From the NCBI GenBank assembly GCA_900143635.1, contig FREY01000007.1, forward strand, positions 1-64,000: a stretch of DNA of 64,000 nt, written 5' to 3'. The position numbers and the translations under genes were made by a program. Positions 53,369 to 64,000 of the stretch are shown here, piece after piece (within the stretch, counting starts at the first letter, position 1; every line of letters starts with the position of its first letter). This DNA is from Rhodobacteraceae bacterium Alg231-04 (lineage in GTDB: Bacteria; Pseudomonadota; Alphaproteobacteria; Rhodobacterales; Rhodobacteraceae). A model generated the notes under the pieces. It was given only the letters and a program-made list of their open reading frames with translations, was not told the origin of the DNA and did no database searches.

Positions 53369-54493
53369 ATGTCTGACACAAAGCGCACGCCGCTTTTCGA
53401 TCTGCACGTGGAGCTTGGCGGCAAGATGGTGCCCTTTGCGGGCTACGAGATGCCGGTGCAATACCCGCTGGGTATCATGAACGAACACAAACACACCCGC
53501 GCAAAGGCCGGTCTGTTTGATGTCAGCCACATGGGTCAGGTGATCCTGAAAGGCGAAAGCTATAATGCTGCTGCGCTGGCGTTTGAGGCGCTGATGCCGG
53601 TCAATGTGCTGGGGCTGAAAGAAGGCCGCCAGCGTTATGGCCTGTTCACCAACGAGGCCGGCGGCATCGAGGATGACCTGATGTTCGCCAACCGTGGCGA
53701 CCATATCTTTGTGGTGGTGAATGCCGCCTGCAAAGACGCCGACATTGCCCGCATGACGGCCGCGCTGGAACCGGCTATTTCTGTGACGCCGGTCACTGAC
53801 CGCGCGCTGCTGGCCCTGCAGGGCCCCGCCGCTGAAACTGTGCTGGAGGCCATCGCCCCCGGTGCAGCTGCGATGCGGTTCATGGATGTGGCCACCCTTG
53901 AGGCCGACGGGGTAGAGCTCTGGGTTTCGCGCTCGGGCTATACCGGCGAAGATGGCTACGAGATTTCGGTGCCGACAGATCAGGCGGATGCTTTTGCCCG
54001 CCGCCTTCTGGCCCATGACGATGTTGAGGCAATCGGCCTTGGTGCGCGGGATTCGCTGCGCCTTGAGGGCGGCATGTGCCTCTATGGTCATGACATCGAC
54101 ACGACGACGACACCTGTTGAAGGGGCGCTGGGCTGGGCGATGCAGAAAGTGCGCAAACCGGGCGGCGAGCGCGCAGGCGGCTTCCCCGGTGCCGAGGCAA
54201 TCTTTGCCCATCTGGAAAACGGCGCGCCGCGCCTGCGGGTCGGCCTGAAACCGGGCGGGCGCGCGCCAATGCGCGAAGGCGTCGAACTGTTCGCCGAGGC
54301 CGAAGGCGGTGCCGCCATTGGCAAGATCACCTCTGGTGGGTTCGGCCCCACCGTGGGCGGCCCCGTCGCCATGGGCTATGTCCCGGCCGAGCTGGCCGAG
54401 GCAGGCACCACGCTCTACGGCGAGCTGCGCGGCAAGCGTCAGCCCGTCACTGTTACACCGCTGCCCTTTGTGGCTGCCAACTTCAAACGCTGA
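53369..54493 (+). CDS. gcvT: glycine cleavage system T protein (aminomethyltransferase)
   Basis: 374 residues from ATG 53369. Transfers the one-carbon unit from the H protein arm to tetrahydrofolate. FDVSHMGQVILKG, YTGEDGYEISVP, LGARDSLRLEGGMCLYGHD and the C-terminal barrel (ITSGGFGPTVGGPVAMGYV) are standard. First gene of gcvT-gcvH-gcvP under riboswitch control. Confidence 0.97.
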   Translation: MSDTKRTPLFDLHVELGGKMVPFAGYEMPVQYPLGIMNEHKHTRAKAGLFDVSHMGQVILKGESYNAAALAFEALMPVNVLGLKEGRQRYGLFTNEAGGIEDDLMFANRGDHIFVVVNAACKDADIARMTAALEPAISVTPVTDRALLALQGPAAETVLEAIAPGAAAMRFMDVATLEADGVELWVSRSGYTGEDGYEISVPTDQADAFARRLLAHDDVEAIGLGARDSLRLEGGMCLYGHDIDTTTTPVEGALGWAMQKVRKPGGERAGGFPGAEAIFAHLENGAPRLRVGLKPGGRAPMREGVELFAEAEGGAAIGKITSGGFGPTVGGPVAMGYVPAELAEAGTTLYGELRGKRQPVTVTPLPFVAANFKR

Positions 54494-54520
54494 ACCCCGC
54501 ATCAGATAGGGAAACTGGAT

Positions 54521-54880
54521 ATGAAATTTACTGAAGAGCACGAATGGCTGCTGCCCGAAGGCGACCTGATTGTCGTGGGCATCACCGAGCACGCCGCCGA
54601 ACAGCTGGGCGATGTTGTCTTCATCGAGCTGCCCGAAGCGGGCACCGAGATCACTAAGGACGAAGAGATCGTGGTGATCGAATCGGTCAAGGCGGCCTCG
54701 GATATTCTGGCGCCATTGGACGGTGAGATCGTCGAAGTGAACGAAGCCCTCGCCGATGAGCCGGGCAAGGTGAACGACGACGCCCAGGGTGCGGCCTGGT
54801 TCTTCAAGATGAAGCCTGCCGATCCGTCGCAGATGGACGACTACATGGAAGAAGCCGCCTACAAAGACTTCATCGGCTGA
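54521..54880 (+). CDS. gcvH: glycine cleavage system H protein
   Basis: 119-residue lipoyl carrier. The lipoylated Lys is Lys57 in [12 protein letters not shown]; the start [11 protein letters not shown] and [15 protein letters not shown] are typical. 27 bp after gcvT. Confidence 0.97.
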   Translation: MKFTEEHEWLLPEGDLIVVGITEHAAEQLGDVVFIELPEAGTEITKDEEIVVIESVKAASDILAPLDGEIVEVNEALADEPGKVNDDAQGAAWFFKMKPADPSQMDDYMEEAAYKDFIG

Positions 54881-54890
54881 TCCACTTGGG

Positions 54891-54916
54891 CCCGCCGCGC
54901 CAATCGGCGGGTTTTT
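54891..54916 (+). terminator. hairpin with T-run between gcvH and gcvP
   Basis: CCCGCCG (54891-54897), seven-base loop, CGGCGGG (54905-54911), then TTTTT. A good intrinsic terminator 10 bp after gcvH, 76 bp before gcvP. Some readthrough or a separate gcvP promoter is implied. Confidence 0.8.
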
Positions 54917-54991
54917 CATTGCCCCAACTGCAACGGGCCGGCCCGAACCCCTGTTTGTTGCCTGATGTCATGAACGCTGAGGAGGCTGAGC

Positions 54992-57841
<2,850 letters not shown>

Positions 57842-57854
57842 TCAGGTTAATGGT

Positions 57855-57885
57855 GGCGGGCCCTGAGGGGCCCGCCGCTGGTTTT
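57855..57885 (+). terminator. terminator after gcvP
   Basis: GGCGGGCCC (57855-57863), loop TGAG, GGGCCCGCC (57868-57876), then GCTGGTTTT. Nine-base perfect stem; the T-run is short and slightly displaced. Confidence 0.75.
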
Positions 57886-57886
57886 A

Positions 57887-57935
57887 GCTTGGTTTCCCTA
57901 TGGGAAATCAAGCGAAGCCTCCGGCGGGAGTATTT
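57887..57935 (+). repeat. hairpin plus dispersed repeat GCCTCCGGCGGGAGTATTT, second copy
   Basis: GCTTGGTTTCC pairs with GGAAATCAAGC (one G-U), and six bases later the 19-base repeat (57917-57935) follows, identical to that at 43615-43633. As there, it comes after a plus-strand gene end and after a hairpin. I recall this sequence as frequent in roseobacter intergenic regions; function not known to me. Confidence 0.65.
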
Positions 57936-57953
57936 TTGAAAAGGTGAAGCGCG

Positions 57954-58889
57954 TCAGTAGCCGCGGGCGCGGTCGACCTCGTGCAGCAGGTCTTCTCCGG
58001 CGGTCAGGCGGCGCAGATTTTCCACCACGTCTTTCAACGCGTCTCCCAGGTGCCAGCCGGACACATGGGGGGTGAGTGTGACCTTTGGATGCTGCCAGAG
58101 CGGGTTGTCCGCGGGCAGCGGCTCCTGACTGACCACATCCAGCACTGCCTCACCCGGAACGCCCCTGTCCAGCGCGGTCATCAAGGCGGCCTCGTCTATC
58201 AGATCGCCGCGACCTGCGTTCAGCAGGGTTGCGCCGGGTTTCATCTGGAACAGGCGGGTGGCATTCATCATGCCACGGGTCAGATCGGTTGCGGGCAGGA
58301 CCGCGCAAACATAGTCGCAGGCGCCAAGTAAGGCGGGCAGGGCGGCTTCTCCGTGCAGGCAGGTGACGCCTTCGATGTCCTTGGGCGAACGGCTCCAGCC
58401 CTGAACCTGATAGCCGAGTTGCGCGAAACTGCGCGCCGTCAGCCCGCCGATATGGCCGAGGCCAAGAACGCCCACTGTTGTTTCGGCGGCCAGCTTCGGG
58501 GCCATGGGACGCCAGTTGGAGGCGGCCTGTTCAGCGGCGTGAAATGCCACGTTTCGCTGGCGTTGCAGCACGTAAGTGAGGAACCATTCGGCAATTTCCT
58601 GAGCGGGCACCAAGGGTTTCAGCCGGGTGACGCGCACGCCTTCAGCCAGCGAAGGGTGGCGCACAATGGTTTCGACGCCGGCCCCCAGTTTCTGGACCAA
58701 TTGCAGGTTTGGCAGTTTTGCCGGCCATCCTGCCGACAGGTTGGAGACGGCCAGCATCGTGACCTCATCCAAATTGCCGGGCGCCGATGCCGGGCGAATG
58801 TCGCAGCCGGGAGCCAGTGCGCGCAGTTCTTCGGCCAGTTCTTCGTCGCTGTACCAGCCTTCGTGGCCAATGCTGATCAATAGAGCCAT
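57954..58889 (-). CDS. ghrA: glyoxylate/hydroxypyruvate reductase (GhrA type)
   Basis: D-isomer-specific 2-hydroxyacid dehydrogenase, 311 residues. NAD(P) site VLGLGHIGGLTARSFAQLG, catalytic Arg in LLNAGRGDLIDE, Glu/His in DVVSQEPLPADNPLWQHP and TPHVSGWH. It would reduce the glyoxylate made by AllA or in photorespiration-like metabolism to glycolate, or hydroxypyruvate to glycerate. Convergent with gcvP. Confidence 0.9.
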   Translation of the reverse strand: MALLISIGHEGWYSDEELAEELRALAPGCDIRPASAPGNLDEVTMLAVSNLSAGWPAKLPNLQLVQKLGAGVETIVRHPSLAEGVRVTRLKPLVPAQEIAEWFLTYVLQRQRNVAFHAAEQAASNWRPMAPKLAAETTVGVLGLGHIGGLTARSFAQLGYQVQGWSRSPKDIEGVTCLHGEAALPALLGACDYVCAVLPATDLTRGMMNATRLFQMKPGATLLNAGRGDLIDEAALMTALDRGVPGEAVLDVVSQEPLPADNPLWQHPKVTLTPHVSGWHLGDALKDVVENLRRLTAGEDLLHEVDRARGY

Positions 58890-59060
58890 TGGGGCCTCCC
58901 TTGTTTTGGGTCACTTAGACAGAAACGGACCGGCGCCGGAAGCCCTGTAGGCGGCAGAATGTGCCGCAAACAGGTGATTTGAGTTGGGCGAAGACAAGAA
59001 ATTATTAACAGGTCTTGCCGATATTATGGGCTTTAACGCCGCGATGTGAGTTGACTTGTT

Positions 59061-59393
59061 ATGTCTTTTTCGAAGTTTCCCTTTTGGAGGGAAGAGACGT
59101 CCAACCGTAGGGTTCCCGTGGACCTGCCCTGTGTTCTGTGGATGACGAACGGAAAACTCGAAGCACATATCTGCAATATCTGCTTTGATGGCATTGGTGT
59201 GGAGCTGCCAATGCAGACAGCGGATTTCGCCAGTTCTGACGTCTTGGCGGTCAGTGCCGATGGTCTGGGGCGGATTGCTGGAGAAATGCGGTGGCGGCGG
59301 ATGAACCGAATTGGAATTGCGTTTACACAGGCAGAAGCCGTGCAGCCGCAACTAGAACAATTTTTTAGGGAGCTCGGCAGGTTCCCTGACTAA
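59061..59393 (+). CDS. small PilZ-like protein (degenerate c-di-GMP motif)
   Basis: 110 residues, single domain. RVPVDLPCVLW and CNICFDGIGVEL align with the R-VPVxLP and D/N-x-S-x-x-G parts of PilZ. The first Arg of RxxxR is Thr here, and the Ser of the second motif is Cys, so c-di-GMP binding is doubtful. A second, similar gene follows 74 bp downstream. Confidence 0.7.
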   Translation: MSFSKFPFWREETSNRRVPVDLPCVLWMTNGKLEAHICNICFDGIGVELPMQTADFASSDVLAVSADGLGRIAGEMRWRRMNRIGIAFTQAEAVQPQLEQFFRELGRFPD

Positions 59394-59467
59394 GATTGAC
59401 ATGGTCCAAAAGGCGCCATTCCCAGGCCGCCAGTGAAATATGTCTTTGACACCTGAAGGACGAAGCA

Positions 59468-59791
59468 ATGACCCTCTATCATTCCAAAGCCCATGAGATA
59501 AAGCCGACCGCGCCACGGCTTGTGGTCAACCTGCCGTGCGTATTGCACATTGGCGAGCAGGATTTCCCCACAAGCACCGCGAATATCAGCTATTCTGGCG
59601 TTGCTGTCCTTGTCGAGGATGGGCTGGACCCGCGTTTGATTGAGGCGGTGACACTTGGCGATGCGGGGCGCCTTGAGACCGGCTTCCGTTGGCGAAAACT
59701 TGGCCGGGCAGGTCTGTTCTTTCGCGGTAGGTCCGCTGCCCGCCCCCGGCTCAATATTCTGTTCGGCCAGTTGGGAGAGTATCCGGTCTGA
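59468..59791 (+). CDS. small PilZ-like protein, paralogue of the previous gene
   Basis: 107 residues. PRLVVNLPCVLHIG and ANISYSGVAVLVEDG correspond to the PilZ motifs; the NxSxxG part is intact but the first Arg of RxxxR is Pro. Clearly related to the preceding gene (both end in a LEQ/LN-FF/LFGQLG-FP/YP-like tail), so a local duplication. Start ATG 59468 follows GGACGAAGCA. Confidence 0.7.
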   Translation: MTLYHSKAHEIKPTAPRLVVNLPCVLHIGEQDFPTSTANISYSGVAVLVEDGLDPRLIEAVTLGDAGRLETGFRWRKLGRAGLFFRGRSAARPRLNILFGQLGEYPV

Positions 59792-59794
59792 ACC

Positions 59795-60562
59795 TCAGGC
59801 GAAGACATCCTGCGGATAGCCGACCCGCGCCAGATAAAGGCCTAGGCCAGGACAGACAGGACCGCAGGCTGCGCGGTCGCAGGCCTCCAGCGCGTCTTTT
59901 ACGTCCTGCGGTGACCAGCTGCCTGCGCCGACACGTTCCAATGTGCCAACAAAGCTGCGCACCTGATTGTGCAGAAAACTGCGGGCACGCACGTGAAAAT
60001 GAATTTCGGGACCAGAGAAGCCCTGTACCCGTTCTATCCGCAGTTCGTCCAGCGTTTTGACCGGGCTTTGGGCCTGACAGATGGTGGAGCGGAACGTGGT
60101 GAAATCATGCCGCCCCAGCAGATGATTGGCGGCCTCCTGCATGGCCTCCGTGTCCAGATCATTGTTCAGCTGCCAGACCTGCCCCTTGTCGTGGGTCACG
60201 GGCGCGCGGCGGGTCAGAATGCGGAAAAGATACTGACGCTCGAGGGCAGAGAACCGGGCGTGCCAGTCATCGTCGACCTTTGCGGCGGCCACGATCGAAA
60301 CGGGCTGCGGCTTCAGGTGGTAGTTCAGTGCTTCGGACAGGCGGAAGGGATCCCAGTCTTTCTTGAGATCGCAATGGGCGACCTGTCCCAGTGCGTGAAC
60401 GCCTGCATCTGTGCGTCCTGCTGCGGCAATAGAATGCGTGCCGGGCTCTAGCTTGGCCAGCGCATCCTCGATCGCGCCCTGCACCGAGGGTTGATCTTTC
60501 TGGCGCTGCCAGCCGGCAAAGGGCGCGCCTTGGTATTCGACTTTGAGGGCAATCCTGGGCAT
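59795..60562 (-). CDS. truA: tRNA pseudouridine(38-40) synthase
   Basis: 255 residues from ATG 60562 (the frame reaches 60598 without family sequence). Catalytic Asp in [18 protein letters not shown]-terminal [15 protein letters not shown] and [21 protein letters not shown]. Modifies U38-U40 in the tRNA anticodon arm. Convergent with the PilZ pair; the stops are a few bases apart. Confidence 0.96.
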   Translation of the reverse strand: MPRIALKVEYQGAPFAGWQRQKDQPSVQGAIEDALAKLEPGTHSIAAAGRTDAGVHALGQVAHCDLKKDWDPFRLSEALNYHLKPQPVSIVAAAKVDDDWHARFSALERQYLFRILTRRAPVTHDKGQVWQLNNDLDTEAMQEAANHLLGRHDFTTFRSTICQAQSPVKTLDELRIERVQGFSGPEIHFHVRARSFLHNQVRSFVGTLERVGAGSWSPQDVKDALEACDRAACGPVCPGLGLYLARVGYPQDVFA

Positions 60563-60682
60563 GGGGGCGCTGGTAGCGCGGCTGGGGGGCTCAGGCAAGC
60601 CCTGTGGGGTGGTAACGCGCCGCGCGGCCCCCTATCTTGAACACAAACGGGCAGTTGGGATGCGGATTTGGTGATTTCTTCC

Positions 60683-62083
60683 ATGGCGGACGGGGTGTTG
60701 CGGCGAGCCGAGGCGTTGCAGGACGGCCTGTCAGAAGCGCTTTTTGAGCCATCGCTGCGCATTGGTGTCACCGGGCTGGCGCGGTCGGGCAAGACGGTGT
60801 TCATCACCTCTTTGATTGCCAATCTGCTGAACCGGGGGCGCATGGTGCAGCTGGCTGCGGCGCGCGAGGGGCGCATTCAGGCCGCCTATTTGCAGCCCCA
60901 GCCGGACGATACGGTGCCGCGGTTTGACTACGAGCATCACCTGTCGGCCCTGACCGGTCGGCAGCCACATTGGCCCGACAGCACCCGCGCCTTGTCAGAA
61001 CTGCGGCTTAGTCTGCGATTGCAGCCGTCGGGGTTGCTGGCGGGGTTGCAGGGGCCGCGCACATTGCATCTGGATATTGTCGACTATCCCGGTGAATGGC
61101 TGCTGGATCTGGGGCTGATGGACAAGTCCTATGCGGAATGGTCATCGGATGTGCTGCACCGGATTGCGACGCGGGATTGCGCGGCAGAGTTTTTGGCGCA
61201 GGCCAAAGGCACGGATACGCTGCTGCCCCATGAGGAACCAAAAGCACAGGGGCTTGCCGCCGCATTCACCGCCTATCTGCAGGCGGCGCGCAAACAGGGG
61301 TTCAGTGATTGCACGCCGGGCCGGTTTCTTCTGCCCGGTGATCTGGCCGGCAGCCCGGCGCTGACTTTTGCACCTCTGCCACCGGTTCAGGGCGCGCGGC
61401 GCGGCACCTTGCTGCGCGAGATGGAACGCAGGTACGAGGCCTATAAGGCGAAAGTCGCCAAGCCGTTTTTCCGCGACCATTTCGCTCGCATCGACCGCCA
61501 GGTGGTGCTGGTGGATGCCCTGAGCGCCATCCATTCCGGCCCGCAGGCGGTCGAAGACCTGCGCCGCGCCATGGCGGATATCCTTGGCAGTTTCAAACCC
61601 GGCCGCAATGCTTTCCTAACCCGATTGTTGCGTGGAAAGCGGGTGGAGAAAATCCTTTTTGCGGCCACCAAAGCGGACCATTTGCACCATTCCCAGCATC
61701 CGCAGATGACAGCGATCATCGAGGCGCTGATGCGCGAGGCGCAGGATCGTGCGCGCTATGCCGGGGCAGGGACGGCGGCGCTGTCTTTGGCATCCCTGCG
61801 GGCCACAACGGAAGAGATGCGCGCCCATAACGGGGTGGATCTGCCCTGCGTGCGCGGTCTGTTGTTGGAGACAGGCAAGCCCGCCGCCTTTTATCCCGGT
61901 CAGTTGCCCGAGGACCCGGCGCATCTGCTTGCCCCGGCGCGGCAGGGGGCGGACGCCTGGCTGGACGGGGAGTTCAGCGCGATGAATTTTGCACCCGCAC
62001 CGCTGACGCTGAAACCCGGCGACGGCCCGCCGCATATCCGGCTGGACCGGGCAGCGCAATTTTTGATCGGAGACAGGTTGTGA
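60683..62083 (+). CDS. ycjX: YcjX-family P-loop protein
   Basis: 466 residues from ATG 60683 (TTG/GTG starts lie up to five codons upstream). Walker A GLARSGKTVFITSLIANLL and LDIVDYPGEWLLDL (G3-like Asp-x-x-Gly). COG3106 family of unknown role, typically encoded with ycjF and stress-associated in enterobacteria. The stop overlaps the GNAT gene (GTGA). Confidence 0.9.
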   Translation: MADGVLRRAEALQDGLSEALFEPSLRIGVTGLARSGKTVFITSLIANLLNRGRMVQLAAAREGRIQAAYLQPQPDDTVPRFDYEHHLSALTGRQPHWPDSTRALSELRLSLRLQPSGLLAGLQGPRTLHLDIVDYPGEWLLDLGLMDKSYAEWSSDVLHRIATRDCAAEFLAQAKGTDTLLPHEEPKAQGLAAAFTAYLQAARKQGFSDCTPGRFLLPGDLAGSPALTFAPLPPVQGARRGTLLREMERRYEAYKAKVAKPFFRDHFARIDRQVVLVDALSAIHSGPQAVEDLRRAMADILGSFKPGRNAFLTRLLRGKRVEKILFAATKADHLHHSQHPQMTAIIEALMREAQDRARYAGAGTAALSLASLRATTEEMRAHNGVDLPCVRGLLLETGKPAAFYPGQLPEDPAHLLAPARQGADAWLDGEFSAMNFAPAPLTLKPGDGPPHIRLDRAAQFLIGDRL

Positions 62084-62529
62084 CCATTATTCTGCGCCAT
62101 GCGCGCTCAACCGATGCAGGCAAGGCCGCAGATATCCTGCACCGCTTCGAGAGCGAAATCGACTGGATGCCAATGCTCCATACCGGTGCCGAGGCCATTG
62201 CCTTCTGCGGCCGCATGATTGATCGCGGTTGGGTGATCGTCGCGGCAGAGGACGGGCAGGTCTGTGGCTTCCTTGCCCGCGACGGCGCGGAGATCTGTTC
62301 GCTTTACATCGCGCCCGAGGCGCAGGGGCGTGGCATCGGCAAGGCGCTGCTGGATGCGGCCAAGGCGGAGGCCCCGCACCTGACGCTCTGGACTTTTCAG
62401 GCCAATGAAGGCGCGCAGCGCTTCTACCTGCGCGAAGGTTTCGCGGAAACCGGACGCAGCGATGGAAGCCGCAACGATGAAGGCCTGCCCGACATTACCT
62501 ACGAATGGCGCGCCAAGGAGGCTTCATGA
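62080..62529 (+). CDS. GNAT-family N-acetyltransferase
   Basis: 149 residues, GTG start overlapping ycjX. Acetyl-CoA loop in LYIAPEAQGRGIGKALLDAA; FYLREGFAETGRSD near the end. Substrate unknown. Sits between ycjX and ycjF, overlapping both by four bases, so co-translated with this pair. Confidence 0.9.
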   Translation: MTIILRHARSTDAGKAADILHRFESEIDWMPMLHTGAEAIAFCGRMIDRGWVIVAAEDGQVCGFLARDGAEICSLYIAPEAQGRGIGKALLDAAKAEAPHLTLWTFQANEGAQRFYLREGFAETGRSDGSRNDEGLPDITYEWRAKEAS

Positions 62530-63515
62530 GCAACAAACCGGTTCTGTTCGACATCGAAGCCGAAGAGGCCACACCGGATGTGGCCGCCGCGCCGCCTGTG
62601 CCCGAGGCGGCGGGCCTGCCCGAGCCCGAGGCCATGCGTCAAGTGGTGCAATTGGCCGCTCGTCGCCCGTCGCGACTGGCGCGCTGGTTCTGGGGATTGT
62701 CGGCTGGTCTTGTTGGCGCCATGGCCTCGGTCGCGGCCTGGGATTTTGCCACGGGTTTGATCCTCCGCCTGCCACTGTTGGGATGGGCCGTTTCGGTTGG
62801 CCTCTGTGTGGCACTGCTGCTTGCGGTGCTGCTGATGTTGCGTGAACTGGCCGCTCTGGCCCGTTTGCGCCGTGTCGATGGGCTGCGCCGCGCAGCAGAA
62901 GGGGCCGGGGAAGATCTGGCCGCAGCCAATGCGTTTTCGCATCGTTTGGCCGGGTTTTATAAAGGCCGGGCAGAGCTGTCGTGGCAGCTGACCCGGCTGG
63001 AGGAACGCCGTGCAGAGGTGATGGACGGTGACGCGATATTAGATCTGACCGAGGCCGAGCTGTTGGTGCCACTTGATCAGGCGGCTCTGCGCGAGGTTGA
63101 GGCCTCAGCCCGGCAAGTTGCCACTGTGACGGCGCTGGTGCCGCTGGCATTGGCCGATGTGGTTGCGGCACTCTTCACCAGTCTGCGGATGATCCGACGG
63201 ATTGCCGAGATTTACGGTGGCCGTGCCGGGCTGTTCAGCTCGTGGCGGCTGATGCGCGCGGTATTGGGTCATCTGGCCGCCACCGGAGCGGTCGCAGTGG
63301 GGGATGATCTGCTGGAGCCGGTTCTGGGTGGTTCGGTTCTTAGTAAGTTGTCGCGCCGGTTTGGTGAGGGGCTGGTCAATGGCGCGCTGACCGCGCGTGT
63401 GGGGATTGCTGCGATGGAGGTCTGCCGCCCAATGCCGTTTTCGGCGCAGCAGAAGCCCAGCGTGCGCGGTGTCATCCGGCGGGCTCTGACCGGCGTCTTC
63501 TCCAAGGACGCATGA
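62526..63515 (+). CDS. ycjF: YcjF-family (DUF697) membrane protein
   Basis: 329 residues from ATG 62526 (ATGA overlap with the GNAT gene). Two membrane helices near 55-110, then a soluble helical region with the DUF697/TIGR01620 pattern. Partner of YcjX by context; molecular role unknown. Confidence 0.88.
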   Translation: MSNKPVLFDIEAEEATPDVAAAPPVPEAAGLPEPEAMRQVVQLAARRPSRLARWFWGLSAGLVGAMASVAAWDFATGLILRLPLLGWAVSVGLCVALLLAVLLMLRELAALARLRRVDGLRRAAEGAGEDLAAANAFSHRLAGFYKGRAELSWQLTRLEERRAEVMDGDAILDLTEAELLVPLDQAALREVEASARQVATVTALVPLALADVVAALFTSLRMIRRIAEIYGGRAGLFSSWRLMRAVLGHLAATGAVAVGDDLLEPVLGGSVLSKLSRRFGEGLVNGALTARVGIAAMEVCRPMPFSAQQKPSVRGVIRRALTGVFSKDA

Positions 63516-63548
63516 GGCACCAGAGGCTTATCTGCGGTAAACCGAAGT

Positions 63549-63563
63549 CGCGCCATGGGCGCG
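63549..63563. terminator. hairpin CGCGCC-ATG-GGCGCG after ycjF
   Basis: Six-base perfect stem 34 bp after ycjF, followed after eight bases by AATTTTT. Weak intrinsic terminator candidate between convergent genes. At 63576-63592 TTGCAA-AAGTC-TTGCAA follows. Confidence 0.45.
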
Positions 63564-63619
63564 GCTGAAGAATTTTTGCAAAAGTCTTGCAAGCGCCTTG
63601 GTGCCTGGCGGATGGAGTT

Positions 63620-64000
63620 TCAGAACAGTTTCGGCGGCTGATCCTTGGGCTGGCGCATTGCGACGATTCCGGTGCGAAACCCTTCGCCGATACGGTTTGC
63701 CAGTGCCATCCAGGCGCGGGCTTGCGGCTCCGGTAGTTCTGATGCCAGAACCTCGTGAAACAGACCCAGCCACAGCGGGAAATGTTCGGGCTTTACATCC
63801 GGAGTGCTGACATGCACCCGCATCGGGTTTCCGGAATAGCTCTTTTCGCGCAGGATGGCGTTGCGCCAGAAAGCGGCGATTTTCGCCTCATGTGCCGGCC
63901 AGTCCGCCGGGGCAATATGGGCTGCAAACACCGGCCCCAGCACGTCATGGGCCCGGATGCGGGTGTAAAACACGGCCACCACGCGGTCGATGTCTTCTGC
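63620..64000 (-). CDS. group III truncated haemoglobin (5' end outside window)
   Basis: The frame is open to the last base; about 126 C-terminal residues are visible. FYTRIRAHDVLGPVFAAHI (B/C helix region), NAILREKSYSGNP, MRVHVSTPDVKPEHFPLWLGLFHEVL with the conserved Trp, and MALANRIGEGF fit group III truncated globins. Likely binds O2 or NO. Convergent with ycjF. Confidence 0.88.
   Translation of the reverse strand, partial: AEDIDRVVAVFYTRIRAHDVLGPVFAAHIAPADWPAHEAKIAAFWRNAILREKSYSGNPMRVHVSTPDVKPEHFPLWLGLFHEVLASELPEPQARAWMALANRIGEGFRTGIVAMRQPKDQPPKLF

Overview
The window reads as a chromosomal stretch of a marine alphaproteobacterium of the Rhodobacteraceae (Roseobacter clade). This rests on GC-rich coding DNA, a pca operon with a PcaQ-type regulator, paired PotB/PotC-like permeases, a TamA/TamB pair, a cytochrome-c urate oxidase (PuuD) and a tandem glycine riboswitch ahead of gcvT. 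Genes are dense and many overlap by 1-4 bases (ATGA, GTGA, TGATG). No tRNA, rRNA, CRISPR array or prophage was seen. The genus is inferred from gene content only.

Left part (1-11.6 kb): the 3' end of an IS5-type transposase; then a tightly coupled minus-strand operon encoding (in transcription order) a Tat-exported Ser-Ala-Ala repeat protein, an HPr-kinase-like/PqqD fusion, a second Tat-exported protein with a Ser-x-x tract and a PepSY-like end, and an OmpR/PhoQ-type two-component system. This operon is the best candidate in the window for an undescribed system: two exported substrates carry serine at every third residue, and the enzyme between them belongs to a serine-kinase fold joined to a peptide-binding PqqD domain. 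It is followed by the dTDP-rhamnose operon rmlCBDA and a large chemoreceptor.

11.9-22.2 kb: a catabolic island with a diaminopropionate ammonia-lyase-like enzyme, an M24 hydrolase and an Asp/Glu-racemase-fold enzyme (overlapping genes), a four-gene polyamine-type ABC importer, creatinase, and a convergent ureohydrolase. Together they suggest import and hydrolysis of a guanidino or amidino nitrogen compound.

22.4-41 kb: a periplasmic ClpP-fold protein; the protocatechuate operon pcaC-H-G-BKACE-D-B with divergent pcaQ; an RNA methyltransferase; a 2-keto-3-deoxygalactonate kinase homologue; an AraC regulator; a phosphopantetheinyl transferase overlapping an exported glycosidase-like protein; tamA-tamB.

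41.2-58.9 kb: a purine-to-glyoxylate-to-glycine region. PuuD, HiuH, a PuuE-UraD fusion, AllA, AllE and a xanthine/uracil-type permease degrade and import purines. Among them lie a fatty acid desaturase, a divergent GAPDH and an EamA transporter. The glycine riboswitch, gcvT-gcvH-gcvP and a glyoxylate/hydroxypyruvate reductase follow. The glyoxylate released by AllA can feed these last steps.

59-64 kb: two small PilZ-like proteins, truA, a ycjX-GNAT-ycjF operon and the 3' part of a truncated haemoglobin gene running off the window. Most long overlapping antisense frames are GC-bias shadows and are omitted.
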